From Ruminococcus sp. UBA4385 (GTDB lineage: Bacteria > Bacillota_A > Clostridia > Oscillospirales > Ruminococcaceae), in assembly GCA_002391065.1 (NCBI GenBank), contig DGRP01000094.1:1-21725 (forward strand): a DNA stretch of 21,725 bases, written 5' to 3'. The notes beneath the pieces are model-generated. The model saw only the letters and a list, made by a program, of their open reading frames with translations. It searched no databases and was not told where the DNA came from. Made by a program: the position numbers and the translations under genes. Positions within the stretch are counted from its first letter, which is position 1, and every line of letters starts with the position of its first letter. Shown piece after piece: positions 7,227 to 15,393 of this stretch.

Positions 7227-8048
7227 TCATATTATCTGAACTGCATCTTTAAGGAGCTCTCTCATTCCTGTGAACTCCATGTACCAGTTCCCTATGATGT
7301 CGCCGTAAAGCGCTCCGACTGCTATCCCGACTGACAGGAACGGCCCGAATGCAAACTGCGATCCGCCGTTTATCTTTTTCAGGATAAGTCCGCCGATCGC
7401 TCCGCCGATAAGGCCTATGCCGAGCGCAACGAGTATTCCCTGTGTTCCGAGGAAGAGCCCCGCAGCAGCCATGAGGTAAACATCACCCATGCCCATAGCC
7501 CTCTCCTTTGAGATAAGCGCTATAAGCAGCAGCGGTACGCTTACACAGAATGCTCCGATAATGTGCGAGCTTATCGTAAGCTGAAAGTATTCGTCAGTCA
7601 GGAAGATTGAGGCAACTCCGAGAACTGCAATAAACAGACATACAAAGCTGTTTATAAGCTGAGTGTCCCAGTCCATGAAGAATACTACGATCAGTGCCGA
7701 GAACAGCAGGCAGCAAAGAATTGCAGGCCACAGGTTTACAATACCGTCAAAATGCCAGAACACAAACAGGTAGAGAAGTGCATTCAATGCCTCAACAACC
7801 GTGTATCTTGGCGAGATTTTAGCCCCGCAGGCATGACACTTTCCTTTAAGACAGCACCAGCTGATTATCGGGATAAGATCACGCTTCCTGATTTCGGTTC
7901 CGCAGGTCATACAGTGAGAATTGCGCTTGATAAGGCTTTCATTAAGCGGCAGTCTGTAAATGCACACGTTAAGAAAGCTTCCTATACAAGCACCGAAAAT
8001 AAATACAAACACATAAATGACTAAGCTATAAATATCGTATTGAGTCAT
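7227..8048 (-). CDS. pilD: Prepilin peptidase / N-methyltransferase PilD (A24 family)
   Basis: A 273-residue polytopic membrane aspartyl protease that cleaves class III leaders after Gly and usually methylates the new N-terminus. It has the family motifs in order: GxxxGSFLNV.IYRLP at 19-34, the cytosolic zinc tetracysteine (C46, C49, C71, C74), first catalytic Asp in FMDWD (D126), and GMGD with the second catalytic Asp (D189). About eight hydrophobic segments are visible. The start at 8048 is chosen because AGGAGG (8057-8062) lies 8 nt upstream; a longer frame to 8093 would cover the ribosome binding site. It is transcribed alone, convergent to the pilin operon and divergent from pilB, from a well-formed promoter. 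Its substrates should be the two prepilins and the PilX-like protein encoded to its left. Confidence 0.95.
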   Translation of the reverse strand: MTQYDIYSLVIYVFVFIFGACIGSFLNVCIYRLPLNESLIKRNSHCMTCGTEIRKRDLIPIISWCCLKGKCHACGAKISPRYTVVEALNALLYLFVFWHFDGIVNLWPAILCCLLFSALIVVFFMDWDTQLINSFVCLFIAVLGVASIFLTDEYFQLTISSHIIGAFCVSVPLLLIALISKERAMGMGDVYLMAAAGLFLGTQGILVALGIGLIGGAIGGLILKKINGGSQFAFGPFLSVGIAVGALYGDIIGNWYMEFTGMRELLKDAVQII

Positions 8049-8081
8049 TTTACGTTCCTCCTTGAATAATAGGCTGGAACA

Positions 8082-8110
8082 ATTATAGCACATTTTTCAG
8101 AAAAAGTAAA
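8082..8110 (-). promoter_or_regulatory. Sigma-A-type promoter of pilD
   Basis: On the minus strand, TTTACT (8105-8110), a 17-nt spacer and a perfect TATAAT (8082-8087). Transcription should begin near 8075, leaving a leader of about 27 nt before the ATG. Confidence 0.75.
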
Positions 8111-8134
8111 GCATAACTATAAAAAGGCAGCTTA

Positions 8135-8172
8135 CCGCAGAAGCCGCCGTTCGCTTAAAATATTATCTGCGG
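8135..8172 (+). promoter_or_regulatory. Inverted repeat upstream of pilB
   Basis: CCGCAGA (8135-8141) and TCTGCGG (8166-8172) are exact inverted repeats 24 nt apart, ending 4 nt before the pilB ribosome binding site AGGAG (8177-8181). It could be a leader hairpin or an operator. I found no convincing -35/-10 pair for pilB in 8049-8189. Confidence 0.35.
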
Positions 8173-8189
8173 AGACAGGAGTAATATTT

Positions 8190-9866
8190 ATGAGAAACGG
8201 CCCAATAGGTCAATATCTTGTTCAGAAAGGCATGATCACCGAAGAACAGCTCAAGGACGTTCTTGAAAAGCAGAAAGAACGTAAGGGACAGCTCTTTGGT
8301 GACGTTATCGTAGACCTTAAATACGTTACAGACGTTCAGTTTGCACAGGTGCTCGCTGAGAGACTTAACGTTCCTTATGTAGACCTTGACAGTACTGAGC
8401 TTATACCTGATGTTGTAAAGCGTATCAACGAGCAGACTGCAAGAAAGTATACTGTTATTGCAGTCAATAAGGTAGGCAAGCGTCTTACAGTCGCAACTAA
8501 TGACCCTATCAACTTCTATGTATTTGAGGACCTGCGTGTTCTTACAGGCTGCTCTATCGTACCTGTCCTTGCAACCAAGGCTTCTATCAACAGAGCGATC
8601 GGTAAAATGTACTCCGCAGGCAAGACAGACGCTATCGCCGATGAGGCTACTAAAGAGAAGGAAGAAGAGCTCGACCTCGAAGAACTCAAGGATATGTCTG
8701 AGGAGCGTATCGAGAATGCGCCTATCGTTAAGCTTGCTACGGCCATCGTTGAGAACAGCTTCCGTCAGCACGCAACAGATATCCATATTGAGCCTTTTAA
8801 GGATATGACAAAGATTCGTATCCGTGTAAACAGTGACCTTATTGAGCTTATGACCCTGTCAGCAGCGCTGCATACATCGCTCGTAACACGTTTCAAGATC
8901 CTCTCTGGAATGAACATCGCTGAGAAGAGAGTACCTCAGGACGGCCGTATGTCTCAGGTGGTTGACGGCACTACTATTGACCTTCGTGTATCTAATCTTC
9001 CTATGGTATACGGCGAGAAGATAGTTCTCCGTATCCTCGCAAGCGATGACTCCGTAAGACGTATTCAGGACCTCGGTATGACCGACTATAACTACGAGAG
9101 ATTTGTATCCTGCCTGAAGGTGCCTCAGGGCGTTGTTCTTGTAACAGGACCTACAGGTTCAGGTAAATCTACTACACTTTATGCGGCTCTCGGTGAGATC
9201 GCAAAGCCTAACCTTAACGTTATCACGGTCGAAGACCCTGTCGAGAAGAAGATCAGAAATATTAATCAGTGTCAGATAAATGAAAAGGCAGGAATGACCT
9301 TCGGAGCTGCGCTTCGTTCTATCCTCCGTCAGGACCCTGACATTATAATGATCGGAGAGATGCGTGATACCGAGACTGCTGAGATCGGTATCAGAGCCGC
9401 TATCACAGGACACCTGGTTCTCTCCACACTTCATACCAATGACGCAGCTTCCACTGTAACAAGACTTGTGGACATGGGCGTTGACGCATACATGGTTGCG
9501 ACATCACTTATCGGTGTCGTAGCACAGAGACTTGCAAAGGTGCTCTGCCCAGACTGCAAGAAGCAGACAATGTCAAACGATACGGATAATGAGCTGATGC
9601 AGATAGATCACTCTGTTCCTATCTATCAGCCGTGCGGCTGTCCTAAGTGCAACAACACAGGCTACACAGGCCGTACAGCTATCCACGAGATCCTCCTTGC
9701 TACACCTAAGATGAAGGAGATCATCGCTGCAGGTGCAAAGTCAGAACAGATACAGGAGCTTGCCAAAGAAGAAGGCTGCCGCCTGCTTCGTGACAACGTA
9801 TCCCAGCTTGTACAGAAGGGTGTTACATCAATGGATGAGCTTGTTCGTGTAACATACGCAGTATAA
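8190..9866 (+). CDS. pilB: Type IV pilus extension ATPase PilB (GspE family)
   Basis: A 558-residue secretion ATPase that powers pilus polymerisation from the cytoplasmic face. Residues 1-140 are a MshEN/GspE-N domain with two repeated blocks (about 5-28 and 35-58). The ATPase core has Walker A GPTGSGKST (K326), an Asp box, Walker B with E390 in GEMRD, and a His box with LSTLHTNDA. The C-terminal zinc motif, typical of PilB and absent from PilT, is C453, C456, C484, C487. ATG 8190 has AGGAG 8 nt upstream. pilT follows after 71 nt, so the two motors are probably one transcript. MshEN domains can bind c-di-GMP through RLG-type motifs, but here the Arg positions are Pro5 and Leu35, so binding is uncertain. 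Confidence 0.95.
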   Translation: MRNGPIGQYLVQKGMITEEQLKDVLEKQKERKGQLFGDVIVDLKYVTDVQFAQVLAERLNVPYVDLDSTELIPDVVKRINEQTARKYTVIAVNKVGKRLTVATNDPINFYVFEDLRVLTGCSIVPVLATKASINRAIGKMYSAGKTDAIADEATKEKEEELDLEELKDMSEERIENAPIVKLATAIVENSFRQHATDIHIEPFKDMTKIRIRVNSDLIELMTLSAALHTSLVTRFKILSGMNIAEKRVPQDGRMSQVVDGTTIDLRVSNLPMVYGEKIVLRILASDDSVRRIQDLGMTDYNYERFVSCLKVPQGVVLVTGPTGSGKSTTLYAALGEIAKPNLNVITVEDPVEKKIRNINQCQINEKAGMTFGAALRSILRQDPDIIMIGEMRDTETAEIGIRAAITGHLVLSTLHTNDAASTVTRLVDMGVDAYMVATSLIGVVAQRLAKVLCPDCKKQTMSNDTDNELMQIDHSVPIYQPCGCPKCNNTGYTGRTAIHEILLATPKMKEIIAAGAKSEQIQELAKEEGCRLLRDNVSQLVQKGVTSMDELVRVTYAV

Positions 9867-9937
9867 TCAATATTTTGTGACTGCTAGGCAGCACTCGAAA
9901 TAAAAATAATATCTTTATTATATGGAGGTAGATCATT

Positions 9938-11002
9938 ATGGCAATCAACATTAACAAGATTCTTGACGAGGCAAGGGCTCTGGGCTGCTCCGACCTGCAC
10001 TTTACAGTCGGTATTCCCCCTATCGTTCGTCAGGGCGGTAACCTCAGAAAGCTTTCGTCTTATCCTGATATGACCGAGATCGAAATTCAGGACATCTGCA
10101 AAGACATCTGTAACGAGAGACAGCTCCAGCAGGTTAAAGACCACATAGATACCGACCTTACTTATGTATCAAGCAGAGGCTTCCGTCACCGTGTTAATAT
10201 CTATCGTCAGAGAAATAACACAGCTATCGCTTTCCGTCTGCTGAGAAACGATATCCCGACACTTACCGACCTCGACCTTCCGCCTGTACTGGCAGAGTTC
10301 GCTATGCGTCCCCGTGGACTTGTTCTTGTAACAGGCCCTACAGGTTCAGGTAAGTCAACAACACTTGCTGCAATGATCGACCATGTTAATATCCATAAGT
10401 CGGCACATATCATCACAATTGAGGACCCTATCGAGTATATGCACGCTCACAAGAGATGTATGGTAAACCAGAGAGAGATCGGCCCCGACGTACCAAGCTT
10501 CTCAATGGCTCTGAGAGCTGCCCTCCGTGAGGACCCCGATATTATTCTCGTAGGAGAAATGCGTGACTTCGAGACTATCGAAGCTGCCGTAACCGCAGCC
10601 GAGACAGGACACCTTGTTATGAGTACCCTTCATACAACGTCCGCACCTTCCACCATCGACCGTATCATCGACGTTTTCCCTGCACATCAGCAGCACCAGA
10701 TCAGAACTCAGCTCGCATCTGTACTTGTAGGTATCTGTACTCAGACACTCTGCCGTACAATGGACGGTACAAGCCGTGTAGCTTGCTGTGAGATACTGAA
10801 CGCTACCGATAACATCAAGGCAATGGTTCGTGACGATAAGGTACACCTTATCAGCTCGGCAATGCAGACAGGTAAGGCACAGGGAATGCAGACTATGGAC
10901 CAGGAGCTTGCAAAGCTCGTTCGTTCCAAGACGATCTCTATGGACGTTGCACTCGAGAAGTGCGTAAACCCTGCTGACCTCAAGAGATTTATCGCAGGCT
11001 GA
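9938..11002 (+). CDS. pilT: Type IV pilus retraction ATPase PilT
   Basis: A 354-residue hexameric ATPase that depolymerises the pilus and drives retraction and twitching. It has the short PilT layout with no MshEN domain and no zinc tetracysteine: N-terminal PAS-like domain (starting near INKILDEARALGCSDLHF), Walker A GPTGSGKST (K139), Walker B with E207 in GEMRD, and a His box with MSTLHTTSA. The start has GGAGG 9 nt upstream (9924-9928). Its presence next to pilB implies a dynamic, retractable pilus rather than a type II secretion pseudopilus. A hairpin terminator follows at 11020. PilT and PilU paralogues are hard to tell apart from one sequence; as the sole copy seen here, PilT is the better call. 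Confidence 0.94.
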   Translation: MAININKILDEARALGCSDLHFTVGIPPIVRQGGNLRKLSSYPDMTEIEIQDICKDICNERQLQQVKDHIDTDLTYVSSRGFRHRVNIYRQRNNTAIAFRLLRNDIPTLTDLDLPPVLAEFAMRPRGLVLVTGPTGSGKSTTLAAMIDHVNIHKSAHIITIEDPIEYMHAHKRCMVNQREIGPDVPSFSMALRAALREDPDIILVGEMRDFETIEAAVTAAETGHLVMSTLHTTSAPSTIDRIIDVFPAHQQHQIRTQLASVLVGICTQTLCRTMDGTSRVACCEILNATDNIKAMVRDDKVHLISSAMQTGKAQGMQTMDQELAKLVRSKTISMDVALEKCVNPADLKRFIAG

Positions 11003-11019
11003 TAATTAATATTCCAATT

Positions 11020-11047
11020 AAAGGGGAACGGTTTTTGTTCCCCTTTT
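11020..11047 (+). terminator. Intrinsic terminator after pilT
   Basis: AAGGGGAAC (11021-11029) and GTTCCCCTT (11037-11045) form a 9-bp stem with a 7-nt loop, extended by A-U pairs and followed by a short TTTTC. The U tract is weak, so some read-through into the next gene (ATG 11063) is possible. Confidence 0.6.
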
Positions 11048-11062
11048 CTATCGGGAGGAAAT

Positions 11063-11593
11063 ATGGAAAGAATAAAAAAGCTTTTTCCGCAGGATAAACA
11101 CCTGAGATTGAGTGTCATATTCTTTGCACTGGGGTTGGTAGTAAGGGTGGTTCTGTTTATCTTGTCAGATATATCTTCTTTTTCGGTTGATACATATGGA
11201 AGACCGGATAAAAACCTCGGTGGGATGGCAACATTGCTTGCCGTCGGAAACCCGATACTTGTTTTTATATCAATGTTCATTATCAACGCAGTGGGAAAGA
11301 TTATCGGAACAATAGTTTCGACATTGACCTCAACAATTATATGCCAGCTCATTAACCTTGCTGCTGATATTCTTATTCTGACAGCATTTTATAAGCTTGA
11401 CAAGTGTTTCAGCCCGACTGTAAAGTTGTTCTCAACAATATATGCGCTCAGCTATATCATAGGTCTTGTATTTGGCGGATTGATCTTTTTTCAGGTGCCG
11501 TTTAATATGCTTACTTTGATAGCGGCGTTCACATTTTATAGGTACAGAGTGCCTGAGATCGAAGCTGAAAATGAAGAAGGACTGAGTGAATAA
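11063..11593 (+). CDS. Unrecognised multi-pass membrane protein (176 aa)
   Basis: The family is not recognised. ATG 11063 has GGGAGG 7 nt upstream. Hydrophobic segments lie at about residues 17-35, 57-78, 80-108, 125-140 and 143-158, giving four or five membrane helices. The N-terminus is basic and the C-terminus acidic (EIEAENEEGLSE). There are no Cys pairs or catalytic motifs. It sits downstream of pilT beyond a modest terminator and converges on the EamA gene with one base between the stop codons. A pilus role is possible by position but nothing in the sequence supports it. Confidence 0.75.
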   Translation: MERIKKLFPQDKHLRLSVIFFALGLVVRVVLFILSDISSFSVDTYGRPDKNLGGMATLLAVGNPILVFISMFIINAVGKIIGTIVSTLTSTIICQLINLAADILILTAFYKLDKCFSPTVKLFSTIYALSYIIGLVFGGLIFFQVPFNMLTLIAAFTFYRYRVPEIEAENEEGLSE

Positions 11594-11606
11594 CTCAGTC
11601 CTTTTT
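11577..11606. terminator. Shared bidirectional terminator overlapping two gene ends
   Basis: An 11-bp stem (AAGGACTGAGT 11577-11587, its complement from 11593) with a GAATA loop is followed by T's to 11606 on the plus strand. It covers the stop codons of both convergent genes (TAA 11591-11593; minus TGA 11595-11597), so the terminator is built into coding sequence. The minus-strand U tract is poorer. Confidence 0.7.
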
Positions 11607-12488
11607 ATGTGCCCTTTCGGGGTCGTGCCAGACGTTATTATAAAGGAACACTATCACCGCCATAGCGATAATGATAAAGTATCCGAGGAAGCTCCAGCCG
11701 TCGGGAATATCTCCGAAGAGGAAAAATCCGAGGGTAGTTGTAAAAATAAGCTGTGAGTAATCATATACGGATATTTCCCTCGCAGGTGCGTGAGAGTATG
11801 CCGCAGTTATAGTGAACTGTCCTCCTGCCGCCGCAGCACCTGCACCCAGCAAGCAGAGAAACTGCTTTGTGCTCATAGGCTCATAGCTCATTATCATGAA
11901 CGGCAGCGTCAGCAGACAGGAAAAAGCCGAAAAGCAAGCCACTATCAGCGGACCTTTTACCTTGTGGTTTCCAAGGTATCTTACGCAGGCGTAGGCAAGT
12001 CCTGCGCCCATTCCGCCGAGAAAGCCAACTATTGCAGGAAAGAGATCCGAGTTTGAAAAGCTCGGCTTTATAATGAAAAGGCTTCCGCCGAATGCCCCAA
12101 GTATCGTCAGAAGCTGTACAAAGGTCAGCTTTTCCTTTACAACTATTATCGAGAACACCACCGCAAAAAACGGCGACATTTTATTCAGCATTGAAGCGTC
12201 AGACAGCTTTAAGTGGTCTATCGCATAGAAATTACCGATCATTCCGAGCGAACCTGCCAGACAGCGCACAAACAGTGCAAACCTGGGCTTGTGCCCCTCA
12301 ACCCTGAGTGGGATCTTGTTCTTCACCATAACTCCTATCGCAAACCACAGTGCCACAAAGTTTCGGAAGAACGTTTTCTGCATAGTGGGCAGATCTCCTG
12401 CCATACGCACAAACGCAAACATAAACGCAAAGCTGAACGCCGACAGAATTATATAGATGATACCGAGATACTTTTTCTTAACTGCCAA
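11595..12488 (-). CDS. EamA/DMT-family transporter
   Basis: A 297-residue integral membrane protein with two tandem EamA halves of about five helices each. Typical features are MLNKMSPFFAVVFSIIVVKEKLT near the end of the first half and the Tyr/Gln-rich SQLIFTTTLGFFLFGD near the end of the second. Members export or import small metabolites by proton or counter-ion exchange; the substrate cannot be told from sequence. The start is TTG at 12488: AAGGTGA (12493-12499) lies 4 nt upstream and overlaps the stop of the DUF3783 gene, and no upstream ATG fits in frame. It is the last gene of a coupled four-gene operon and ends in a terminator shared with the convergent gene. Confidence 0.86.
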   Translation of the reverse strand: MAVKKKYLGIIYIILSAFSFAFMFAFVRMAGDLPTMQKTFFRNFVALWFAIGVMVKNKIPLRVEGHKPRFALFVRCLAGSLGMIGNFYAIDHLKLSDASMLNKMSPFFAVVFSIIVVKEKLTFVQLLTILGAFGGSLFIIKPSFSNSDLFPAIVGFLGGMGAGLAYACVRYLGNHKVKGPLIVACFSAFSCLLTLPFMIMSYEPMSTKQFLCLLGAGAAAAGGQFTITAAYSHAPAREISVYDYSQLIFTTTLGFFLFGDIPDGWSFLGYFIIIAMAVIVFLYNNVWHDPERAHKKD

Positions 12489-12492
12489 TCTA

Positions 12493-12499
12493 TCACCTT
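12493..12499 (-). promoter_or_regulatory. Ribosome binding site deciding a TTG start for the EamA gene
   Basis: On the minus strand AAGGTGA is followed 4 nt later by TTG (12488-12486), then Ala-Val-Lys-Lys-Lys and the first helix. The site overlaps the TAA of the preceding gene, favouring coupled translation. Confidence 0.65.
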
Positions 12500-12893
12500 A
12501 ATTCTGTTTCCTGTTCATATATTCGTGTTCCTCGGTCAGATGTCCGATAAGCTGTGAGAGCGTCCAGTCTTTGTTGTGCTCCGTAACTGCCGCTTTGAGA
12601 GGTATCTTCGCACCAAGCTGACGCAGCCGGCTCACAAACTGCCTGAGAGCAGTATCATCAAAGCCCGATATAACAAGCACCTCATCACTGACGGTAATAT
12701 CCCGTCTTCCGCTGAAGGAGAACCCGTTCAGCCCGAAAAATGCTCCGACCTTTTCAGCGCCCTGTTCAGCAGAGGCGCTTATCATTTCTGCTCTGTCAGC
12801 CGAGCAGGCAGCCTCGACAAGCTTTTTCTTCTCCTCATCAAGGTTTACGCAGAGCACCTGTCTTTTTACTGTATCTCTTATCCTTGCTTTCAT
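12498..12893 (-). CDS. DUF3783-domain protein (131 aa)
   Basis: A small soluble protein with a DUF3783 segment in its C-terminal half: VISGFDDTALRQFVSRLR, then a Lys-Ala-Ala-Val-Thr patch, DWTL..LI.HL.EEHEYM. DUF3783 has no established function; in Clostridia it often occurs as a small stand-alone protein. The N-terminal 60 residues have an ATP-independent, ferredoxin-like look but are not recognised. Its ATG overlaps the TGA of the acyl-CoA synthetase gene by 4 bp (12890-12893) and has only a weak Shine-Dalgarno, so it probably depends on translational coupling. Confidence 0.8.
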   Translation of the reverse strand: MKARIRDTVKRQVLCVNLDEEKKKLVEAACSADRAEMISASAEQGAEKVGAFFGLNGFSFSGRRDITVSDEVLVISGFDDTALRQFVSRLRQLGAKIPLKAAVTEHNKDWTLSQLIGHLTEEHEYMNRKQN

Positions 12894-14560
12894 TTTCCGG
12901 ACTTCTTTGCATCGTTTTCTCTGATCTCAACTCGTCTGATTTTTCCGCTGATAGTCTTCGGAAGCTCCTCAACGAACTCAACTATTCTCGGATATTTGTA
13001 CGGTGCAGTAGACTTCTTAACGTAGTTCTGAAGCTCCTTAGCAAGCTCGGGTGAGCCTGTGTAGCCGTTAGCAAGCACGATAGTTGCCTTTACAACCTTA
13101 CCTCTGATGGGGTCATCTGCTGCCGTGATAGCACATTCAAGCACGCTTGGGTGCTCCATGAGTATGCTCTCTATTTCAAACGGTCCGATACGGTAGCCCG
13201 AAGCCTTTATAAGGTCATCAGTTCTTCCCACATACCAGAAGTACCCGTCCTCGTCACGGTAGGCTGTATCGCCTGTGTGGTAAACACCGCCTCGCCAAGC
13301 GTTATCGGTGAGCTCCTTGTTGCGGTAGTACTCCTTGAAAACAGCAGGGTGTTTGCCCCTCTCGGTGCGGATAATTATCTCTCCTGTTTCATTTGCAGGA
13401 CAGGACTTGCCCTCCTTGTCGATGATATCCACATCATAAAGCGGAGACGGCTTGCCCATTGAGCCGGGCTTCGGCTTCATACCGAAGAAATTAGCCACTA
13501 CAACAACAGTCTCCGTCTGCCCGAAGGCCTCCATAAGGTCAAGACCTGTGTACTTTTTCCACTGGTTGAACACCTCGGGATTGAGCGCCTCACCTGCGAT
13601 AGTCGAATATCTCAGGCTTGAAAGATCGTAGTTTTCAAGCCCTGCCTTTATGAAAAACCTGTACATGGTCGGCGGAGCGCAGAAGGAGTTCACCTCGTAC
13701 TTTTCAAGCACTGAGAGCATTTTTGCAGGATCAAACCTGTCAAAGTCATATACGAAATTAACAGCGCCGAGTGCAGTCAGCCCGTACATTTTTCCCCATG
13801 CACACTTGCCCCAGCCGCTTTCCGAAACCGTCAGATGAACGCTTGTCTCGTCAAGGTGATGCCAATGCTTTGCCGTGATGAGGTGTCCTGCCGCATAGGA
13901 ATGAGCGTGCAGCACCATTTTAGGATAGCCCGTTGTTCCCGAGCTGAAATAAGCGAGCATAGGGTCATCACGTTTTGTGTCACGTCTTTCAAACGTGGTG
14001 GGGTACTTTTCTATCTCAGCGAGGAAATCCGTCCAGCCCTCCTTAGAGCCGTGACAGACGAATTTCTCCTGCATATCGTCATATTCTTCCAGCGCTGCAT
14101 CTATATGCTCAGTTACCTTGTCCTCGAGGGTCGCAAATATGTACTTCACACTTGCCGCCTTGAAGCGATATATGTAGTCCTTTTTCATAAGCTGGCAGGT
14201 AGCAGGAATAAGCACTGCACCTACCTTCATAAGGCCGTAAGCCACAAACCAGAACTCATAATGGCGTTTGAGCACAGCCATTACCATATCGCCCTTCTTA
14301 ACGCCGTGAGCGATAAGCATATTAGCAGTCTGATTGCTCTTCTCAACGAACTCACGGTAGGTAAACTTCTTCTCCTCGCCGTTCTCCCCGAGCCAGTGCA
14401 TAATAGTCTTGTCAGGCATTTCTTCGCCTATCCTATCAAGAATATCATAGGCAAAGTTAAAGTTATCGTCAAGTGTCAGCTCAGCAAAATTCAGCACTCC
14501 GTTCTCATCGAAGCCCTCTTTAAGAAACTGCTTGTAAAAAGTTCTGATATCGAATCCCAT
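12890..14560 (-). CDS. AMP-forming acyl-CoA synthetase (ANL superfamily, medium-chain/ACSM-like)
   Basis: A 556-residue enzyme that activates a carboxylic acid with ATP to an acyl-adenylate and transfers it to CoA. ANL motifs appear in order: phosphate loop YFSSGTTGYPK at about 204-214, GEALNPEVF, EAFGQTE, YHTGD, the hinge region GRTDDLIKASGYRIGP, and the catalytic Lys K540 in PKTISGK. The W-rich middle (SGWGKCAWG) and overall length fit the ACSM/medium-chain group better than acetyl-CoA synthetase, which is about 650 residues; actual substrate chain length is unknown. The ribosome binding site GGGAG (14568-14572) touches the stop codon of the upstream HAD gene. In anaerobes of this type it may scavenge short or branched fatty acids for lipid or amino-acid synthesis (inference). 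Confidence 0.92.
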   Translation of the reverse strand: MGFDIRTFYKQFLKEGFDENGVLNFAELTLDDNFNFAYDILDRIGEEMPDKTIMHWLGENGEEKKFTYREFVEKSNQTANMLIAHGVKKGDMVMAVLKRHYEFWFVAYGLMKVGAVLIPATCQLMKKDYIYRFKAASVKYIFATLEDKVTEHIDAALEEYDDMQEKFVCHGSKEGWTDFLAEIEKYPTTFERRDTKRDDPMLAYFSSGTTGYPKMVLHAHSYAAGHLITAKHWHHLDETSVHLTVSESGWGKCAWGKMYGLTALGAVNFVYDFDRFDPAKMLSVLEKYEVNSFCAPPTMYRFFIKAGLENYDLSSLRYSTIAGEALNPEVFNQWKKYTGLDLMEAFGQTETVVVVANFFGMKPKPGSMGKPSPLYDVDIIDKEGKSCPANETGEIIIRTERGKHPAVFKEYYRNKELTDNAWRGGVYHTGDTAYRDEDGYFWYVGRTDDLIKASGYRIGPFEIESILMEHPSVLECAITAADDPIRGKVVKATIVLANGYTGSPELAKELQNYVKKSTAPYKYPRIVEFVEELPKTISGKIRRVEIRENDAKKSGK

Positions 14561-14571
14561 GTTCTTACTCC

Positions 14572-15222
14572 CTATCTGAAAAGCTTCGTCAGCTCTTCGG
14601 GTCTTGAAATTATTATGTCAGCACCTGCTGTTTCGAGCTCCTCATGTCCACGGAAGCCCCATTCACAGCCTATGCACTTTATTCCTGCATTATGAGCCGT
14701 TATCACATCAACGTCGGAATCGCCCACAATAAGCGTTTGAGCCGCCTCAGCCCCAAGCTCTGCCAGAATGTCATTAATGATAGCAGGATCGGGCTTTGTA
14801 GGCACGCCCTCACGCTTTCCGAGCACCATATCAAAGCACCCCTCACCGAAAATGCTCCGAACAATAAAGCCTGCAAACTGATCGGGCTTATTGGATGCCA
14901 CAGCTATCTTAATGCCCTTTTCTTTCAGAGATTCCAACACCTCGGTAATACCCTCATAGGGCTTTGTCTTGTCAAGGCAGCGCCTCTGATACTGCTCAGC
15001 AAACCGAGCGTGAAAGCTCTCTATATTCTTTTTAGTTCTCATACCCTCGGGCAGAGCTCTCTCGATAAGCTTTGCGGTTCCGTTGCCCACAAAGTGCTTG
15101 TAGGTCTCGTAGTCAAAGCAGGGGAGACCCTCCTCCTCAAGGACGAAATTTACCGAATCCCCGAGGTCAAATATCGAGTTGACGAGCGTGCCGTCAAGGT
15201 CAAATATCACAAGTTTATACAT
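14572..15222 (-). CDS. HAD-family phosphatase, phosphoglycolate phosphatase-like
   Basis: A 216-residue HAD hydrolase with all four motifs: DLDGT (nucleophile D8, acid D10), motif II Ser in VASNK, the motif III Lys in TKPDP, and motif IV GDSDVD. An alpha-helical C1 cap lies between motifs I and II, as in Gph, PgmB and PpaX. The physiological substrate is not determinable by eye. Two consecutive ATGs occur (15223-15225 and 15220-15222); AGAGG at 15228-15232 is 5 nt from the second and only 2 nt from the first, so the second is chosen. It heads the four-gene operon and is followed after 11 nt by the acyl-CoA synthetase gene. Confidence 0.9.
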   Translation of the reverse strand: MYKLVIFDLDGTLVNSIFDLGDSVNFVLEEEGLPCFDYETYKHFVGNGTAKLIERALPEGMRTKKNIESFHARFAEQYQRRCLDKTKPYEGITEVLESLKEKGIKIAVASNKPDQFAGFIVRSIFGEGCFDMVLGKREGVPTKPDPAIINDILAELGAEAAQTLIVGDSDVDVITAHNAGIKCIGCEWGFRGHEELETAGADIIISRPEELTKLFR

Positions 15223-15252
15223 CATAACCTCTTTATAATTAAAGTTACAGAT

Positions 15253-15258
15253 ATTATA
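15253..15258 (-). promoter_or_regulatory. Probable -10 element of the HAD operon
   Basis: A perfect TATAAT on the minus strand, 30 nt before the HAD start. The best -35 match, TTCACA at 15279-15284, is 20 nt away, which is too far for a strong promoter, so the assignment is tentative. Confidence 0.4.
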
Positions 15259-15339
15259 CCGCCCTTTTATGTATTGGCTGTGAACATTAAAACGAATATT
15301 CATTAATTCCGCTGATTTAAATTGTTAAAGCACAGCTCG

Positions 15340-15379
15340 AAAAATGCAAAAATAGTCCGCACCCGATAAAGGTGCGGAC
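15340..15379 (-). terminator. Intrinsic terminator of thrS
   Basis: A 9-bp stem GTCCGCACC/GGTGCGGAC (15355-15363, 15371-15379) with a 7-nt loop, followed on the minus strand by TATTTTTGCATTTTT. It lies 14 bases beyond the thrS stop codon. Confidence 0.88.
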
Positions 15380-15393
15380 AATAAATCTATACA

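Noticed and set aside
8163..8786. A 207-codon minus-strand open frame opposite the start of pilB
   Set aside because: Antisense to the MshEN domain of PilB, Cys/Leu-rich and without family signature or ribosome binding site.
8190..11002. PilB/PilT as a type II secretion or competence ATPase
   Set aside because: A separate PilT retraction ATPase, PilM/N/O parts and no secretin or com genes favour a type IV pilus.
13835..14695. A 286-codon plus-strand open frame opposite the acyl-CoA synthetase gene
   Set aside because: It covers conserved ANL motifs on the other strand, lacks a start signal, and is explained by codon bias in the real gene.
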